Origin: JBBQVZ01 sp963695975
GTDB lineage: Bacteria > Actinomycetota > UBA4738 > HRBIN12
Length of the DNA stretch: 64,000 bases
Direction: 5' to 3'
NCBI GenBank assembly: GCA_963695975.1
Contig: CAVOIB010000011.1
Location: forward strand, 170,896 to 234,895
A program made the translations under genes and the position numbers. Below are positions 31,652-39,665 of the stretch, piece by piece (the first letter of the stretch is position 1; every line of letters begins with the position of its first letter). The notes under the pieces were generated by a model. The model was not told where the DNA came from, did no database searches, and saw only the letters and a program-made list of their open reading frames with translations.

Positions 31652-34600
31652 CTAGTGGACCGGTTCGGTCTCCGGCACGAGCACGGTCGGTTCTTCATCG
31701 CCAGCGCGGTCCGGTTCCTCCATCTGCTGGCAGACAACCTTGGTCGTCCCGTCCTTCGACAAAGAGACTCCGTACAGCATGCCCGCGATCTCCATCGTCC
31801 GCTTCTGGTGCGTCACGATCATGACCTGCGACTCGCGAGCGAACCCCTCGACCAGCCGCAAGAATCGGTGAAGGTTAACGTCATCCAGCGCCGGCTCCAC
31901 CTCGTCCATCAGGTAGAAGGGGCTCGGCCGAGCGGTGAAGATCGCGAACAGGAACGCCATCGCGGTGAGCGAACGTTCGCCGCCCGAAAGCAGCGAGATA
32001 CGTTTCACACGCTTGCGTCCCGGACTCGCCTCGATCTCGATCCCACTCAACAACGGCTGCGCGGGATCGGTCAACACCAGCCGGCCGGACCCGCCGGGGA
32101 AGAGCTCGGCCACGAGCCGTTCGAACTGCGCGGCGACGTCGCGGTACGCGGCGTCGAACGTCTCGGTGATCTCCCGGTCGACCTGCGCGATCACCTCAAG
32201 CAGGTCGCGGCGCGCCTTACGAACGTCGTCGAGCTCGCGGGCCATGAACTCGTGGCGCTCCTGCACCGCCTCGAACTCGCCGGTCGCGAGCAGGTTCACT
32301 CGGCCGACGAGCGCCAGCCGTCGCTGGACGAGCTCCGATCGCTTGGACAACGAATCCACGGAGTCGTCCTCGGTCAACTCGGCCAAGGCGTCGGCGGGAG
32401 CCCTGTCGTGTCCCTCGCGTAGAAGCCGCTCCGCCTCGGCGATCCGCCGATCGATGTCGCCTCGGAGGCGGTCGTCCTCTTCATAGGTTTCGCGGAGGCG
32501 ATCCAGCTCGGTCGAGGCCTCGCGCCACGCGCGATTCACGGCGGCCTCCGTGTCGGCGCTCGCGCGCTCGGCGGCGGCCGCGGCGTCACGGGCGTCGGAG
32601 GCGGCCAGGGCGGTGGCTCCGATCCGGTGCAGCATCTCCTCCGCGACGGCGCGGCCGCCCTCCGCCTGTTCGAGCGCGGTGCGCAACTGGACCGGATCCT
32701 GCGACGCGAGCGCCGTGCGCTCGGTCCGCAACTCGGAGATCCGTCCGTCCAAGGTCGACCGATCCCGGCGGAGCGTCTCTACCTCGACGCGAGCGCCCAC
32801 CGGGGGCTGCGGGACAGGAGGGAGCTCGGGGAGTTCGACCAGGGCGGGTTCCACTTGCTTGAGCCTGTCTCTCCATGCGGCCATCGCCTCGTCGATCGCC
32901 CCCAGACGCTGACCAAGGATCTCCCCTTCCTTGCGTACCCCCGCAAGCTCGGACCCGAGGACGGACAGGCGCTCTGCCGATGCGGTGATCTCGGCGTCGG
33001 CCCCCTCGATCTGTTCGGCAAGGAACGCGACCTCTCCCGCGATCTCATCGAGCCGCGCTCGCTTGGGCTTCAGCGAGCTCCGCGTCGCGGCGAGGTCGTG
33101 CTCGAGCACCTGGAGCTCGGCCCGGATCTCCCGGGACCGCGCATCCGCTTCCTTCGCCGTATGGATCACCGCGGGACCGACGAGCACACCTTCGGCTGTC
33201 ACGAACGACGCGGTCGGGAATGCGGTCTGCTTCGCGGCCGCGTCGCTCACGTCGGACGCGAGGTACACGTCGCGCAGGACGGTGCTCACGATGCCACGAG
33301 CGGCGGGTTCGGCGTGGACAACTGACAGGAGTGCTCGTTCACCGCGCAGTCCGAGGGCGACCGGACCGCCCCGCGCGATCGCGAGGATCGCGCCGTCGCC
33401 GTGCGGGGCGTCGGCAAGCGCGACATCTCCGTCCTCATAGACCACCGCATCGGCGAGCGGCCCTAGGGCCACGACGAGCGCGCGCTCCAACCCAGGTTCC
33501 GATCGGACGAGATCACGGAGGAGGCCAACCCCGCGCCCCCTACGGCTCTTGAGGAACCTGGCGCCAGCGGTCTCCTCGATGTCGATGCGCCTGGCCTCCA
33601 ATAGGTCACGTCGCGCCTGCTGCCGACGCTCGGCCTCCTCGAGCTCCTCGATCGTCTCGATCGACCGACGCCGCTCCTGCTCCAGCTGCGAACGGCGACC
33701 CGTCAACGGGGTCGACTGCGCATCGAGGCGCTCGATCTCGACCTCCAGGGCGTCGCGCTCACCTTCGAGCGCCTCGATCCTCGCGGCGACGTCGTGAAGT
33801 CCCTCGGCCAGCCGCTCGCGCTCGCGCTCCGAGGACGACAGGCTCCGACGGAGCGCCTCCATCTCCGCCCGGCGGCCCGCCGCCTCCTCCCCCATGCGAC
33901 GCCGCACGTCCTCCGCCTCGCGGCGGCGGTCCTCTGTAGCCCGGAAGGCGACCTCCGCCTGCTCCAGCTCCCGCTCGCCGCGCTCGAGCGCGGCGAGCAC
34001 GCCGACCAGGCGCTGCTGCCCACTCACGAGCTCGCGGTCCACGGCGTCGAGGCGAACCGTGCGCGAGGACTCGGCGGCCAAGGCTTCTCTGGCGAGGGCC
34101 TCTCGTTCGACAGCCGCCCGGAGCGCCTGCTCGGCGTCGGACCGATCCCCCTGCGATGAGCGGAGCAGCTGCTCGGCGTCGGCGAGGCTGCGAGATGCCC
34201 CCGCACGCTCGTCCGCCGCGCGCAATACCTCGCCGTCGAGGCCATCCAGCCGCTCCCGAGCGGCCCTGCGTGCCTCGAGGCCCTCGTCCCATCCACCCTG
34301 CCGGCGCTCCTTCTCCCGAAGGAGCGCGCGAAGGCGCGCGGCCGCGAGCTTGCGGGAGAGCTCCTCGGCCTGTGCGCTCAGCGACTCATGCTTCTTGGCC
34401 ATCTCAGCCTGCTGCTGGAGCGGCTTCAGCTGACGGCGGAGCTCGGCCAAGACGTCTTGGAGCCTGAGCAGATCCTGGTCAAGGCCGGCGAGTTTGCGCT
34501 CGGCCCGTTCCTTCCGACGCCGGTGCTTGGCGATCCCGGCGGCCTCCTCGATGTATCTCCGCCGATCCTCCGGACGGGCCAGCAGGACCTCTTCGAGCTG

Positions 34601-35032
34601 CCCCTGACCGACCACGGTGTGAAGGGCCCGGCCGATACCCGACTCCGCCAGCAGCTCCTGCACGTCGAGCAGGCGAACGATCTGCCCGTTGATCCGGTAC
34701 TCGCTGTCGCCAGACCGGAAGATCGTTCGGCTGACCTCGATCTCGGACATGGCAACCGGGATCTTGCCCGCGCTGTTGTCGATGACGAGCCTCACCTCGG
34801 CCATCCCGAGCGCTGGTCGCGAAGGCGTCCCCGCGAAGATAACGTCCGCCATCTGACCACCGCGCAGGGCACGGGCGCCCTGCTCCCCCAGGACCCAACT
34901 GATGGCGTCGACGAGGTTGGACTTGCCCGAGCCGTTCGGACCGACGATGACGCTCACCCCTGGGATGAACTCCAGGACCGTCTTGTCCGCGAACGACTTG
35001 AAGCCTCGGATCTGGATCTGTCGCAAGAACAT
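31652..35032 (-). CDS. smc: Chromosome segregation ATPase SMC
   Basis: SMC dimers with ScpAB load at parS/ParB and organise the chromosome. The 1126-residue protein has Walker A GPNGSGKSN at 31-38, two long coiled-coil arms around a hinge at about 500-650, and the C-terminal ABC signature LLSGGERSLTAMAFLFA followed by Walker B LMDEVEPALDDVN. The length is slightly below the usual 1180. TAGCAT stands 8 bases before the ATG and no ribosome binding site is present, so the smc-ftsY-REC message is probably leaderless. Confidence 0.97.
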   Translation of the reverse strand: MFLRQIQIRGFKSFADKTVLEFIPGVSVIVGPNGSGKSNLVDAISWVLGEQGARALRGGQMADVIFAGTPSRPALGMAEVRLVIDNSAGKIPVAMSEIEVSRTIFRSGDSEYRINGQIVRLLDVQELLAESGIGRALHTVVGQGQLEEVLLARPEDRRRYIEEAAGIAKHRRRKERAERKLAGLDQDLLRLQDVLAELRRQLKPLQQQAEMAKKHESLSAQAEELSRKLAAARLRALLREKERRQGGWDEGLEARRAARERLDGLDGEVLRAADERAGASRSLADAEQLLRSSQGDRSDAEQALRAAVEREALAREALAAESSRTVRLDAVDRELVSGQQRLVGVLAALERGERELEQAEVAFRATEDRRREAEDVRRRMGEEAAGRRAEMEALRRSLSSSERERERLAEGLHDVAARIEALEGERDALEVEIERLDAQSTPLTGRRSQLEQERRRSIETIEELEEAERRQQARRDLLEARRIDIEETAGARFLKSRRGRGVGLLRDLVRSEPGLERALVVALGPLADAVVYEDGDVALADAPHGDGAILAIARGGPVALGLRGERALLSVVHAEPAARGIVSTVLRDVYLASDVSDAAAKQTAFPTASFVTAEGVLVGPAVIHTAKEADARSREIRAELQVLEHDLAATRSSLKPKRARLDEIAGEVAFLAEQIEGADAEITASAERLSVLGSELAGVRKEGEILGQRLGAIDEAMAAWRDRLKQVEPALVELPELPPVPQPPVGARVEVETLRRDRSTLDGRISELRTERTALASQDPVQLRTALEQAEGGRAVAEEMLHRIGATALAASDARDAAAAAERASADTEAAVNRAWREASTELDRLRETYEEDDRLRGDIDRRIAEAERLLREGHDRAPADALAELTEDDSVDSLSKRSELVQRRLALVGRVNLLATGEFEAVQERHEFMARELDDVRKARRDLLEVIAQVDREITETFDAAYRDVAAQFERLVAELFPGGSGRLVLTDPAQPLLSGIEIEASPGRKRVKRISLLSGGERSLTAMAFLFAIFTARPSPFYLMDEVEPALDDVNLHRFLRLVEGFARESQVMIVTHQKRTMEIAGMLYGVSLSKDGTTKVVCQQMEEPDRAGDEEPTVLVPETEPVH

Positions 35033-35040
35033 GCGGCGCG

Positions 35041-35046
35041 ATGCTA
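35041..35046 (-). promoter_or_regulatory. Putative -10 hexamer for leaderless smc
   Basis: TAGCAT on the minus strand, 8 bases before the smc ATG. Confidence 0.4.
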
Positions 35047-35127
35047 ACAGCGGTCCCCGACCGAACCGAGGAAGCTCGACCGAGTTTCCTTCTCAAGTCG
35101 CGGCCAACGGGACCCTTTCGCCTGGCG

Positions 35128-35133
35128 TAGTCT
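35128..35133 (+). promoter_or_regulatory. Putative nicotinamidase -10 box
   Basis: TAGTCT lies 18 bases before the ATG at 35152, with a GAGGGGG ribosome binding site between. Confidence 0.35.
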
Positions 35134-35151
35134 CTCCGCGAGGGGGTCACC

Positions 35152-35736
35152 ATGCCGGCCTATGATCCGAAGACCGCGCTTATCGTGGTCGATGTCCAGA
35201 ACGACTTCGCCGACCCCAACGGGGCGCTCTACGTGCGTGGCGGCGAGGCGATCGTGCCCCTGATCGACCAGGAGATCGAACGGGCTACCTCGGCGGGCGC
35301 GTTCGTCGTCTACACCCAGGACTGGCATCCGCCCTCGACGCCCCACTTCGCGAAGGACGGAGGCATCTGGCCCGTCCACTGCGTCGGCGCCACGTGGGGG
35401 GCCGCGTTCCACCCCGACCTGTTGGTGGCGGGTCCCGTCGTGCGGAAGGGTTCGGAGGGCGGCGACGGCTACTCGGCGTTCTCCGTTCGCGACCCGGAGA
35501 GCGGTGAGACGTCGTCGACCTCGACGGAAGGGCTCCTGCACGAACGCGGGGTCGAGCGCGTGGTGCTCTGTGGGCTCGCGACCGACTATTGCGTCGCGGA
35601 GAGCGTGATCGACGCTCGGATGCTGGGCTTCGCCGTCGAGGTGATCGGAGACGCGATCAGGGCCGTCGACCTCGAGGTCGGCGACGGTGAACTGGCGATC
35701 ACCCGCATGCGCGATGCAGGTGCCGAGATCGTCTAG
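35152..35736 (+). CDS. pncA: Nicotinamidase
   Basis: PncA hydrolyses nicotinamide to nicotinate for NAD salvage (and activates pyrazinamide in mycobacteria). The 194 residues carry the cysteine-hydrolase triad D14 (VVDVQNDF), K99 (VRKGSEG) and C147 (TDYCVAESV), and metal ligands D57 and H59 (TQDWHPP) with H76 (PVHCV). GAGGGGG precedes the ATG. It is divergent from smc and convergent with mutM. Confidence 0.95.
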   Translation: MPAYDPKTALIVVDVQNDFADPNGALYVRGGEAIVPLIDQEIERATSAGAFVVYTQDWHPPSTPHFAKDGGIWPVHCVGATWGAAFHPDLLVAGPVVRKGSEGGDGYSAFSVRDPESGETSSTSTEGLLHERGVERVVLCGLATDYCVAESVIDARMLGFAVEVIGDAIRAVDLEVGDGELAITRMRDAGAEIV

Positions 35737-35745
35737 GCGTGCCCG

Positions 35746-36588
35746 TCAGGATTGGCACTGCGGGCAGAAGTACGCGCTGCGGCCCGAGATCTTCACGCTC
35801 TGGATAGGGGTACGACATCGCCTGCACGGCAGGCCGTCGCGGCCATACACCTTGAGCTCTGACTGATAGGAGCCCGGCTCGCCGAACAGGTCGACATACG
35901 CCTCGTCCTCGAGCGTCGTGCCGCGCGCTTTGATCGCGTCCTGCAAGGTCTCTTGGATCGCCCGGTAGAGCCGGCGCACCTCCTGCGATGAAAGCGTGTC
36001 CGACATCCGATCGAACCTGATCCCCGCCGCGAAGAGCACCTCGTCGGAGTAGATGTTGCCCAGACCCGCGATGAACTTCTGGTCCATCAGCAGCTGCTTC
36101 ATCTTCGCGGCTCGCTCTGCCAACAGATACTGGAAGGTGGGCCAGGTGAACACCTGGTCGAGGGGGTCGATCGCCAGGTGCTGCAGTTCCTTGATCTTGC
36201 CGACCTCGTCGGCGCTCGAGACGAACATCTCGCCGAACGTCCTCGGGTCGACGTAGCGCAGGTCGCCACCCTGCTGGAACGTGAGAACGACGTGCGTGTG
36301 CGGCGGGAGCGCGACGCGACCGTTCCCCCGCTGGAACTGCCCGCTCATCCCGAAGTGCGTAACGAGCACGTCTCCGGAGTCGAGCGGCATCACCAGGTAC
36401 TTGCCCCGGCGTTCGATCTTCGCGATCTTGCGGCCCTCGAGGCGCGATGTGAAGTCCTTACGCTTGGGGTGACGGCGGATGATCCTCATCGCGTTCTTCG
36501 ACGGCTTGACCTCCGCCTGCTTGATCCGCCGGCCGACGACGTCCTTCTCCATGTCGCGGCGCATCACCTCGACCTCGGGTAGCTCCAC
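35746..36588 (-). CDS. mutM: Fpg/MutM-type DNA glycosylase lacking the N-terminal proline
   Basis: A 280-residue protein of the Fpg/Nei family, which removes oxidised bases such as 8-oxoguanine. Conserved parts include K63 (RRGKYLVM), HFGMSGQF, the H2TH segment with GLGNIYSDEVLFAAGI, and a C-terminal zinc finger CRRCRTPIQSVKISG..YFCPQC. The N-terminus is unusual: the start is GTG GAG CTA CCC, reading MELPEVEV instead of the family's MPELPEVE, so the catalytic proline that should be exposed after Met removal is missing. GAGGGGG 6 bases before the GTG and the rnc stop just upstream leave no room for another start. Confidence 0.93.
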   Translation of the reverse strand: MELPEVEVMRRDMEKDVVGRRIKQAEVKPSKNAMRIIRRHPKRKDFTSRLEGRKIAKIERRGKYLVMPLDSGDVLVTHFGMSGQFQRGNGRVALPPHTHVVLTFQQGGDLRYVDPRTFGEMFVSSADEVGKIKELQHLAIDPLDQVFTWPTFQYLLAERAAKMKQLLMDQKFIAGLGNIYSDEVLFAAGIRFDRMSDTLSSQEVRRLYRAIQETLQDAIKARGTTLEDEAYVDLFGEPGSYQSELKVYGRDGLPCRRCRTPIQSVKISGRSAYFCPQCQS

Positions 36589-36601
36589 CTCGATCCCCCT
36601 C

Positions 36602-37321
36602 TTACGAGTCCGACCCTGCGAAGCGCTCCGAGATCCGCGCGTACGCTTCCCTGGCCGCCTGCTGCTCGGCCTCCTTCTTCGAGCGACCCGTCCCGCTACC
36701 GTGCGGCTCTCCGGCCAGATACACCGTGGCCGTGAACTCCTTCTCGTGGTCCGGGCCGCGCTCCTCCAATCGGTACTCGGGCATCGCCTTGAGCTCCTGC
36801 GACGCGAGCTCCTGCAGGATCGTCTTGTAGTCGCGCTCGCCCTCCCCGCGGAAGTACGCCTCCATCCGCGGCCGGAACAGCCGTTCGATCAGCTCGCGGG
36901 CGACGTCCAGGCCTCGATCCAGGTACACGGCGCCGAACACGGCCTCGAGGGCATCGGCCAGGATGCTCGCCTTGTCTCGGCCGCCGGAGAGCTCTTCACC
37001 GCGTCCGAGGAGAACGAGGTCGCCCAACCCCAGCGCGCGCGCGACGTCTGCGAGCGCAGACATGTTCACGATCGCGGCCCGAAGCTTCGCGAGCGACCCC
37101 TCCGGCATGTCCGGATACGCCACGTACGACATGTCCGTGACCACCAGGCCGAGCACCGAGTCGCCGAGGAACTCCAGTCGCTCGTTGGTCGTGTCCGTTC
37201 CGTGCTCGAAGGCGTACGAGCGATGCGTGAGCGCGGCCTCGCGGAGCGCGGCGTCCTCGAACGACACGCCGAGGGCCCGGTCGAGCGACCCGAGCGGTGC
37301 CTCGGCGGGGGCTGAGCTCAC
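36602..37321 (-). CDS. rnc: Ribonuclease III
   Basis: RNase III cuts double-stranded RNA in rRNA maturation and mRNA decay. The GTG start at 37321 lies 4 bases after the rpmF stop, with GAGTGAG upstream, and gives 239 residues. The nuclease signature NERLEFLGDSVLG is at 46-58, the second acidic cluster is DALEAVFGAVYLDRG, and a dsRNA-binding domain covers about 165-235. The frame runs on upstream through rpmF and beyond, but without coding features. Confidence 0.95.
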   Translation of the reverse strand: MSSAPAEAPLGSLDRALGVSFEDAALREAALTHRSYAFEHGTDTTNERLEFLGDSVLGLVVTDMSYVAYPDMPEGSLAKLRAAIVNMSALADVARALGLGDLVLLGRGEELSGGRDKASILADALEAVFGAVYLDRGLDVARELIERLFRPRMEAYFRGEGERDYKTILQELASQELKAMPEYRLEERGPDHEKEFTATVYLAGEPHGSGTGRSKKEAEQQAAREAYARISERFAGSDS

Positions 37322-37325
37322 GCGC

Positions 37326-37502
37326 TCACTCGACCTCGACGGCGGGCCGACCGGCGTAGTAGCCGCAGTTGCCGCACACGCGGTGGGGCAGTTTCGGCTG
37401 GTGGCACTGCGGGCATTCCGCGTACGCGGGTGCCTGGGACTTCCAGTTGGCCGCGCGCTTGGCGCTCCTGGCCTTGCTCTGCTTCTTCTTGGGAACAGCC
37501 AT
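37326..37502 (-). CDS. rpmF: 50S ribosomal protein L32 (zinc-binding form)
   Basis: A 58-residue protein starting AVPKKKQSKARSAKRAANW, the L32 signature, with four zinc-ligand cysteines C30/C33 and C43/C46 (ECPQCHQPKL..RVCGNCGYY). It lies between DUF177 and rnc, its usual position in bacteria; the start follows GGAAGGA. Confidence 0.96.
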   Translation of the reverse strand: MAVPKKKQSKARSAKRAANWKSQAPAYAECPQCHQPKLPHRVCGNCGYYAGRPAVEVE

Positions 37503-37514
37503 GGTCCTTCCTTC

Positions 37515-38042
37515 CTAGATCCGGTCTTCGAGTTCGTGGAGCACGAGCTCCAGGTCACCCCAGCGCGGGTCGACCTGTGGGTGGTCCCCGGGGCACTCCC
37601 CCAGGTTTCGGTCGCCGCCGCACACCGGACACAGACCCTGACAGTCCGGGCTGTGCAGCGGCGAGAACGGCAGCTCCAGACCGAACGCGTCGCGCACCAT
37701 CTGTTCGGGGCCGAGCCACCCCTCAGGATCGAGCGCGTACACATCCTCGTCGTCGGGGTCGGGGGTGGTGACCGCGAACAGCTCACTGACCTCGACGACG
37801 ATCGGGCGCTCGAACTCCTTCAGGCACCGGGCACAGCGGAGCGCGAGCGAGCCCGTCAGGGTTCCACTCGCGAGGACGCCTTCGACGACCGATTCCAGGA
37901 GCACGTCGCCCCGCACCGGTTCCCCTGGCGCGAGCGCCGCGACCTCGGTGCCCAATCCTTCCAGCGTGCCCTCGAATCGCACGGTTCGAGAGAGCCCCGG
38001 CTGCCCGAGGAGGTCGCGGACGTCGACTGGGTCGATCGTCAT
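37515..38042 (-). CDS. YceD/DUF177 family protein
   Basis: A 175-residue protein of the DUF177 family, which in bacteria and plastids is tied to 23S rRNA/large-subunit biogenesis and sits next to rpmF. The conserved CARCLKEFERPI motif is in the middle and a second cysteine cluster CQGLCPVCGGDRN near the C-terminus, which may bind zinc. The ATG overlaps the upstream coiled-coil gene by 4 bases. Confidence 0.93.
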   Translation of the reverse strand: MTIDPVDVRDLLGQPGLSRTVRFEGTLEGLGTEVAALAPGEPVRGDVLLESVVEGVLASGTLTGSLALRCARCLKEFERPIVVEVSELFAVTTPDPDDEDVYALDPEGWLGPEQMVRDAFGLELPFSPLHSPDCQGLCPVCGGDRNLGECPGDHPQVDPRWGDLELVLHELEDRI

Positions 38043-38599
38043 GACTCGCCGGCCTCGTCGAAGAGCTGCCCTTTCGCGTCGGGCCCAGGGCCGAACTCCT
38101 GCTCCGCGGCCGTCGCGGGCGCCCGGAGCCGCTCACGGCCGACCTCGACCTGGTCGAGCGTCTTCGCGAGCGCGCGGTTCGCGCTCTGGGAGCCCTCAAG
38201 GATCCGCCGGAGCGCAACCTCGAACTGCGCGAGCTTGCCGTCGACGTAGCTCTCGGCCTCGGCCCGGGCATCGAGTGCCTGCTGCTCCGCCTCGGCGACG
38301 ATCCGATCGGCCTCCTCGGTCGCCCGCTGCACGACCTCCTCCTTGCGGGCCATGCGCAGCTGGTCGTCCCGCGCCTGTTCGACGATGCGCTCGGCCTCAT
38401 GGCGGGCCTTTGCCAACAGCTCCTCACGGTCCTTCACGATCCAGCGCGCCTGCTTGATCTCCTCCGGGAGTGACTCCTGCATCTCCTGGAGCATCTCCAA
38501 CACCTCGTCGCGGTTCAACAGCGCGGACGACGAGAGCGGCATCGACTTCGCGTCGCGCACGAGCTCCTCGAGCTGCTGCAGGCGTCCTGCGAGATCCAT
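38039..38599 (-). CDS. Coiled-coil protein between coaD and DUF177
   Basis: A 186-residue, highly charged helical protein. Residues 1-30 form a leucine-rich helix; residues about 45-140 are long Glu/Arg/Ala coiled coil with AEAEQQALDARAEAESYVDG, reminiscent of ATP synthase b subunits or DivIVA-like proteins. There is no membrane segment. In M. tuberculosis an uncharacterised gene holds the same position (Rv2927c); the function is unknown. Its ATG overlaps the coaD stop by one base; the open frame upstream inside coaD is not coding. Confidence 0.85.
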   Translation of the reverse strand: MDLAGRLQQLEELVRDAKSMPLSSSALLNRDEVLEMLQEMQESLPEEIKQARWIVKDREELLAKARHEAERIVEQARDDQLRMARKEEVVQRATEEADRIVAEAEQQALDARAEAESYVDGKLAQFEVALRRILEGSQSANRALAKTLDQVEVGRERLRAPATAAEQEFGPGPDAKGQLFDEAGES

Positions 38600-39084
38600 C
38601 AGGCCGGTGCCCCCAGCCGGTCCATCAGGCGCTTGCGGACGTGGTCGGGGACGAGCCCCTCGACGTCGCCGCCGAAGCGCGCGACCTCCTTGACCAGCGA
38701 GGACGACAGGAACGACCATCGGGGGTTCGTGGGCATGAAGAGGGTCTCAACCTCCCCGAGACGCAAGTTCATCTGTGCCATCTGGATCTCGTATTCGTAG
38801 TCGGACACGGCCCGAAGGCCCTTCACGATCGCCGTCGCGCCCTGATCCTTCGCGAACGCCACCAAGAGCCCCGAGAACGGCCGGACCGACACGTTCCCGA
38901 AGGTGGCACACGCCTCCTCGAGCATGCTGACCCGCTCGTCGAGGCCGAACACCGGCTGTTTGGACGGATTCTCCAGTACCCCGACGACCACGGCGTCGAA
39001 GGTCGCACTGGTGCGACCGATGATGTCGAGGTGGCCGTTCGTCACCGGGTCGAACGTCCCCGGACACAGGGCCGTCAAGCCCAT
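38599..39084 (-). CDS. coaD: Phosphopantetheine adenylyltransferase
   Basis: CoaD adds AMP to 4'-phosphopantetheine in coenzyme A synthesis. The ATG at 39084 follows GGGAGG and overlaps the end of rsmD by 10 bases, giving 161 residues (family 159-161). Motifs are PGTFDPVTNGHLDII (nucleotidyltransferase TxGH), GLRAVSDYEYEIQMA and the SSSLVKEVARFGGDV segment. Confidence 0.96.
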   Translation of the reverse strand: MGLTALCPGTFDPVTNGHLDIIGRTSATFDAVVVGVLENPSKQPVFGLDERVSMLEEACATFGNVSVRPFSGLLVAFAKDQGATAIVKGLRAVSDYEYEIQMAQMNLRLGEVETLFMPTNPRWSFLSSSLVKEVARFGGDVEGLVPDHVRKRLMDRLGAPA

Positions 39085-39635
39085 CGAACCTCCCGGTACA
39101 AGATGACGAGGCTGTCGCCATAGCGGAGCTGCCTCGCGATGGCCCAGTGTAGCGGAATGACAGGCGTGGAACTCTTGACGCCCCTGGTGAGAGCCACGGT
39201 CCAGCTGCCCTCCGTGAGCCACCCCGAGGCGAGCTCAGCCAGCAGGGCCTGCAGCTGTTCCCCCCCCATCTCGTAGGGCGGATCTGCCAGCACCAGGTCG
39301 AAGGGGCGGTCGGGCGGAGACCCGGCGACGAAGCTGCCGGCATCGGCGAGGACGACGTCGGCGCGATCGGCGAGGTGTGTGCGCTCCAGGTTCGCGTGGA
39401 TCGTGGCGGCGGCCTCGGCCGAGCGCTCGACCAGCACCGCCTTCTCAGCTCCTCGCGAAAGCGCCTCGATCGCCATCGCCCCAGTCCCCGCGAACAGATC
39501 CAGCACGCGTGCACCCGGCACGTCGGGAGCGAGGCTCGAGAACAGCCCCTCCCGCGCCCGGTCCGAGACCGGGCGGACCCCGGCCGGCACCGGCTCGAGC
39601 CGCATCCCCTTGGCGCTCCCCGCGATCACCCGCAT
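39075..39635 (-). CDS. rsmD: 16S rRNA (guanine-966-N2)-methyltransferase
   Basis: RsmD methylates G966 of 16S rRNA. The 186 residues begin with the family signature MRVIAGSAKGMRL, followed by the AdoMet site VLDLFAGTGAMAIEALSRGA and the catalytic DPPYEMG motif. It is located between recG and coaD, as in mycobacteria. Confidence 0.95.
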   Translation of the reverse strand: MRVIAGSAKGMRLEPVPAGVRPVSDRAREGLFSSLAPDVPGARVLDLFAGTGAMAIEALSRGAEKAVLVERSAEAAATIHANLERTHLADRADVVLADAGSFVAGSPPDRPFDLVLADPPYEMGGEQLQALLAELASGWLTEGSWTVALTRGVKSSTPVIPLHWAIARQLRYGDSLVILYREVRWA

Positions 39636-39665
39636 CGGGTGAGCCTAGCGGGGAGGAGCGCAGGC

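Noticed and set aside
37322..37786. N-terminal extension of RNase III over rpmF
   Set aside because: rpmF in another frame explains this stretch, and the extension has no similarity to RNase III.
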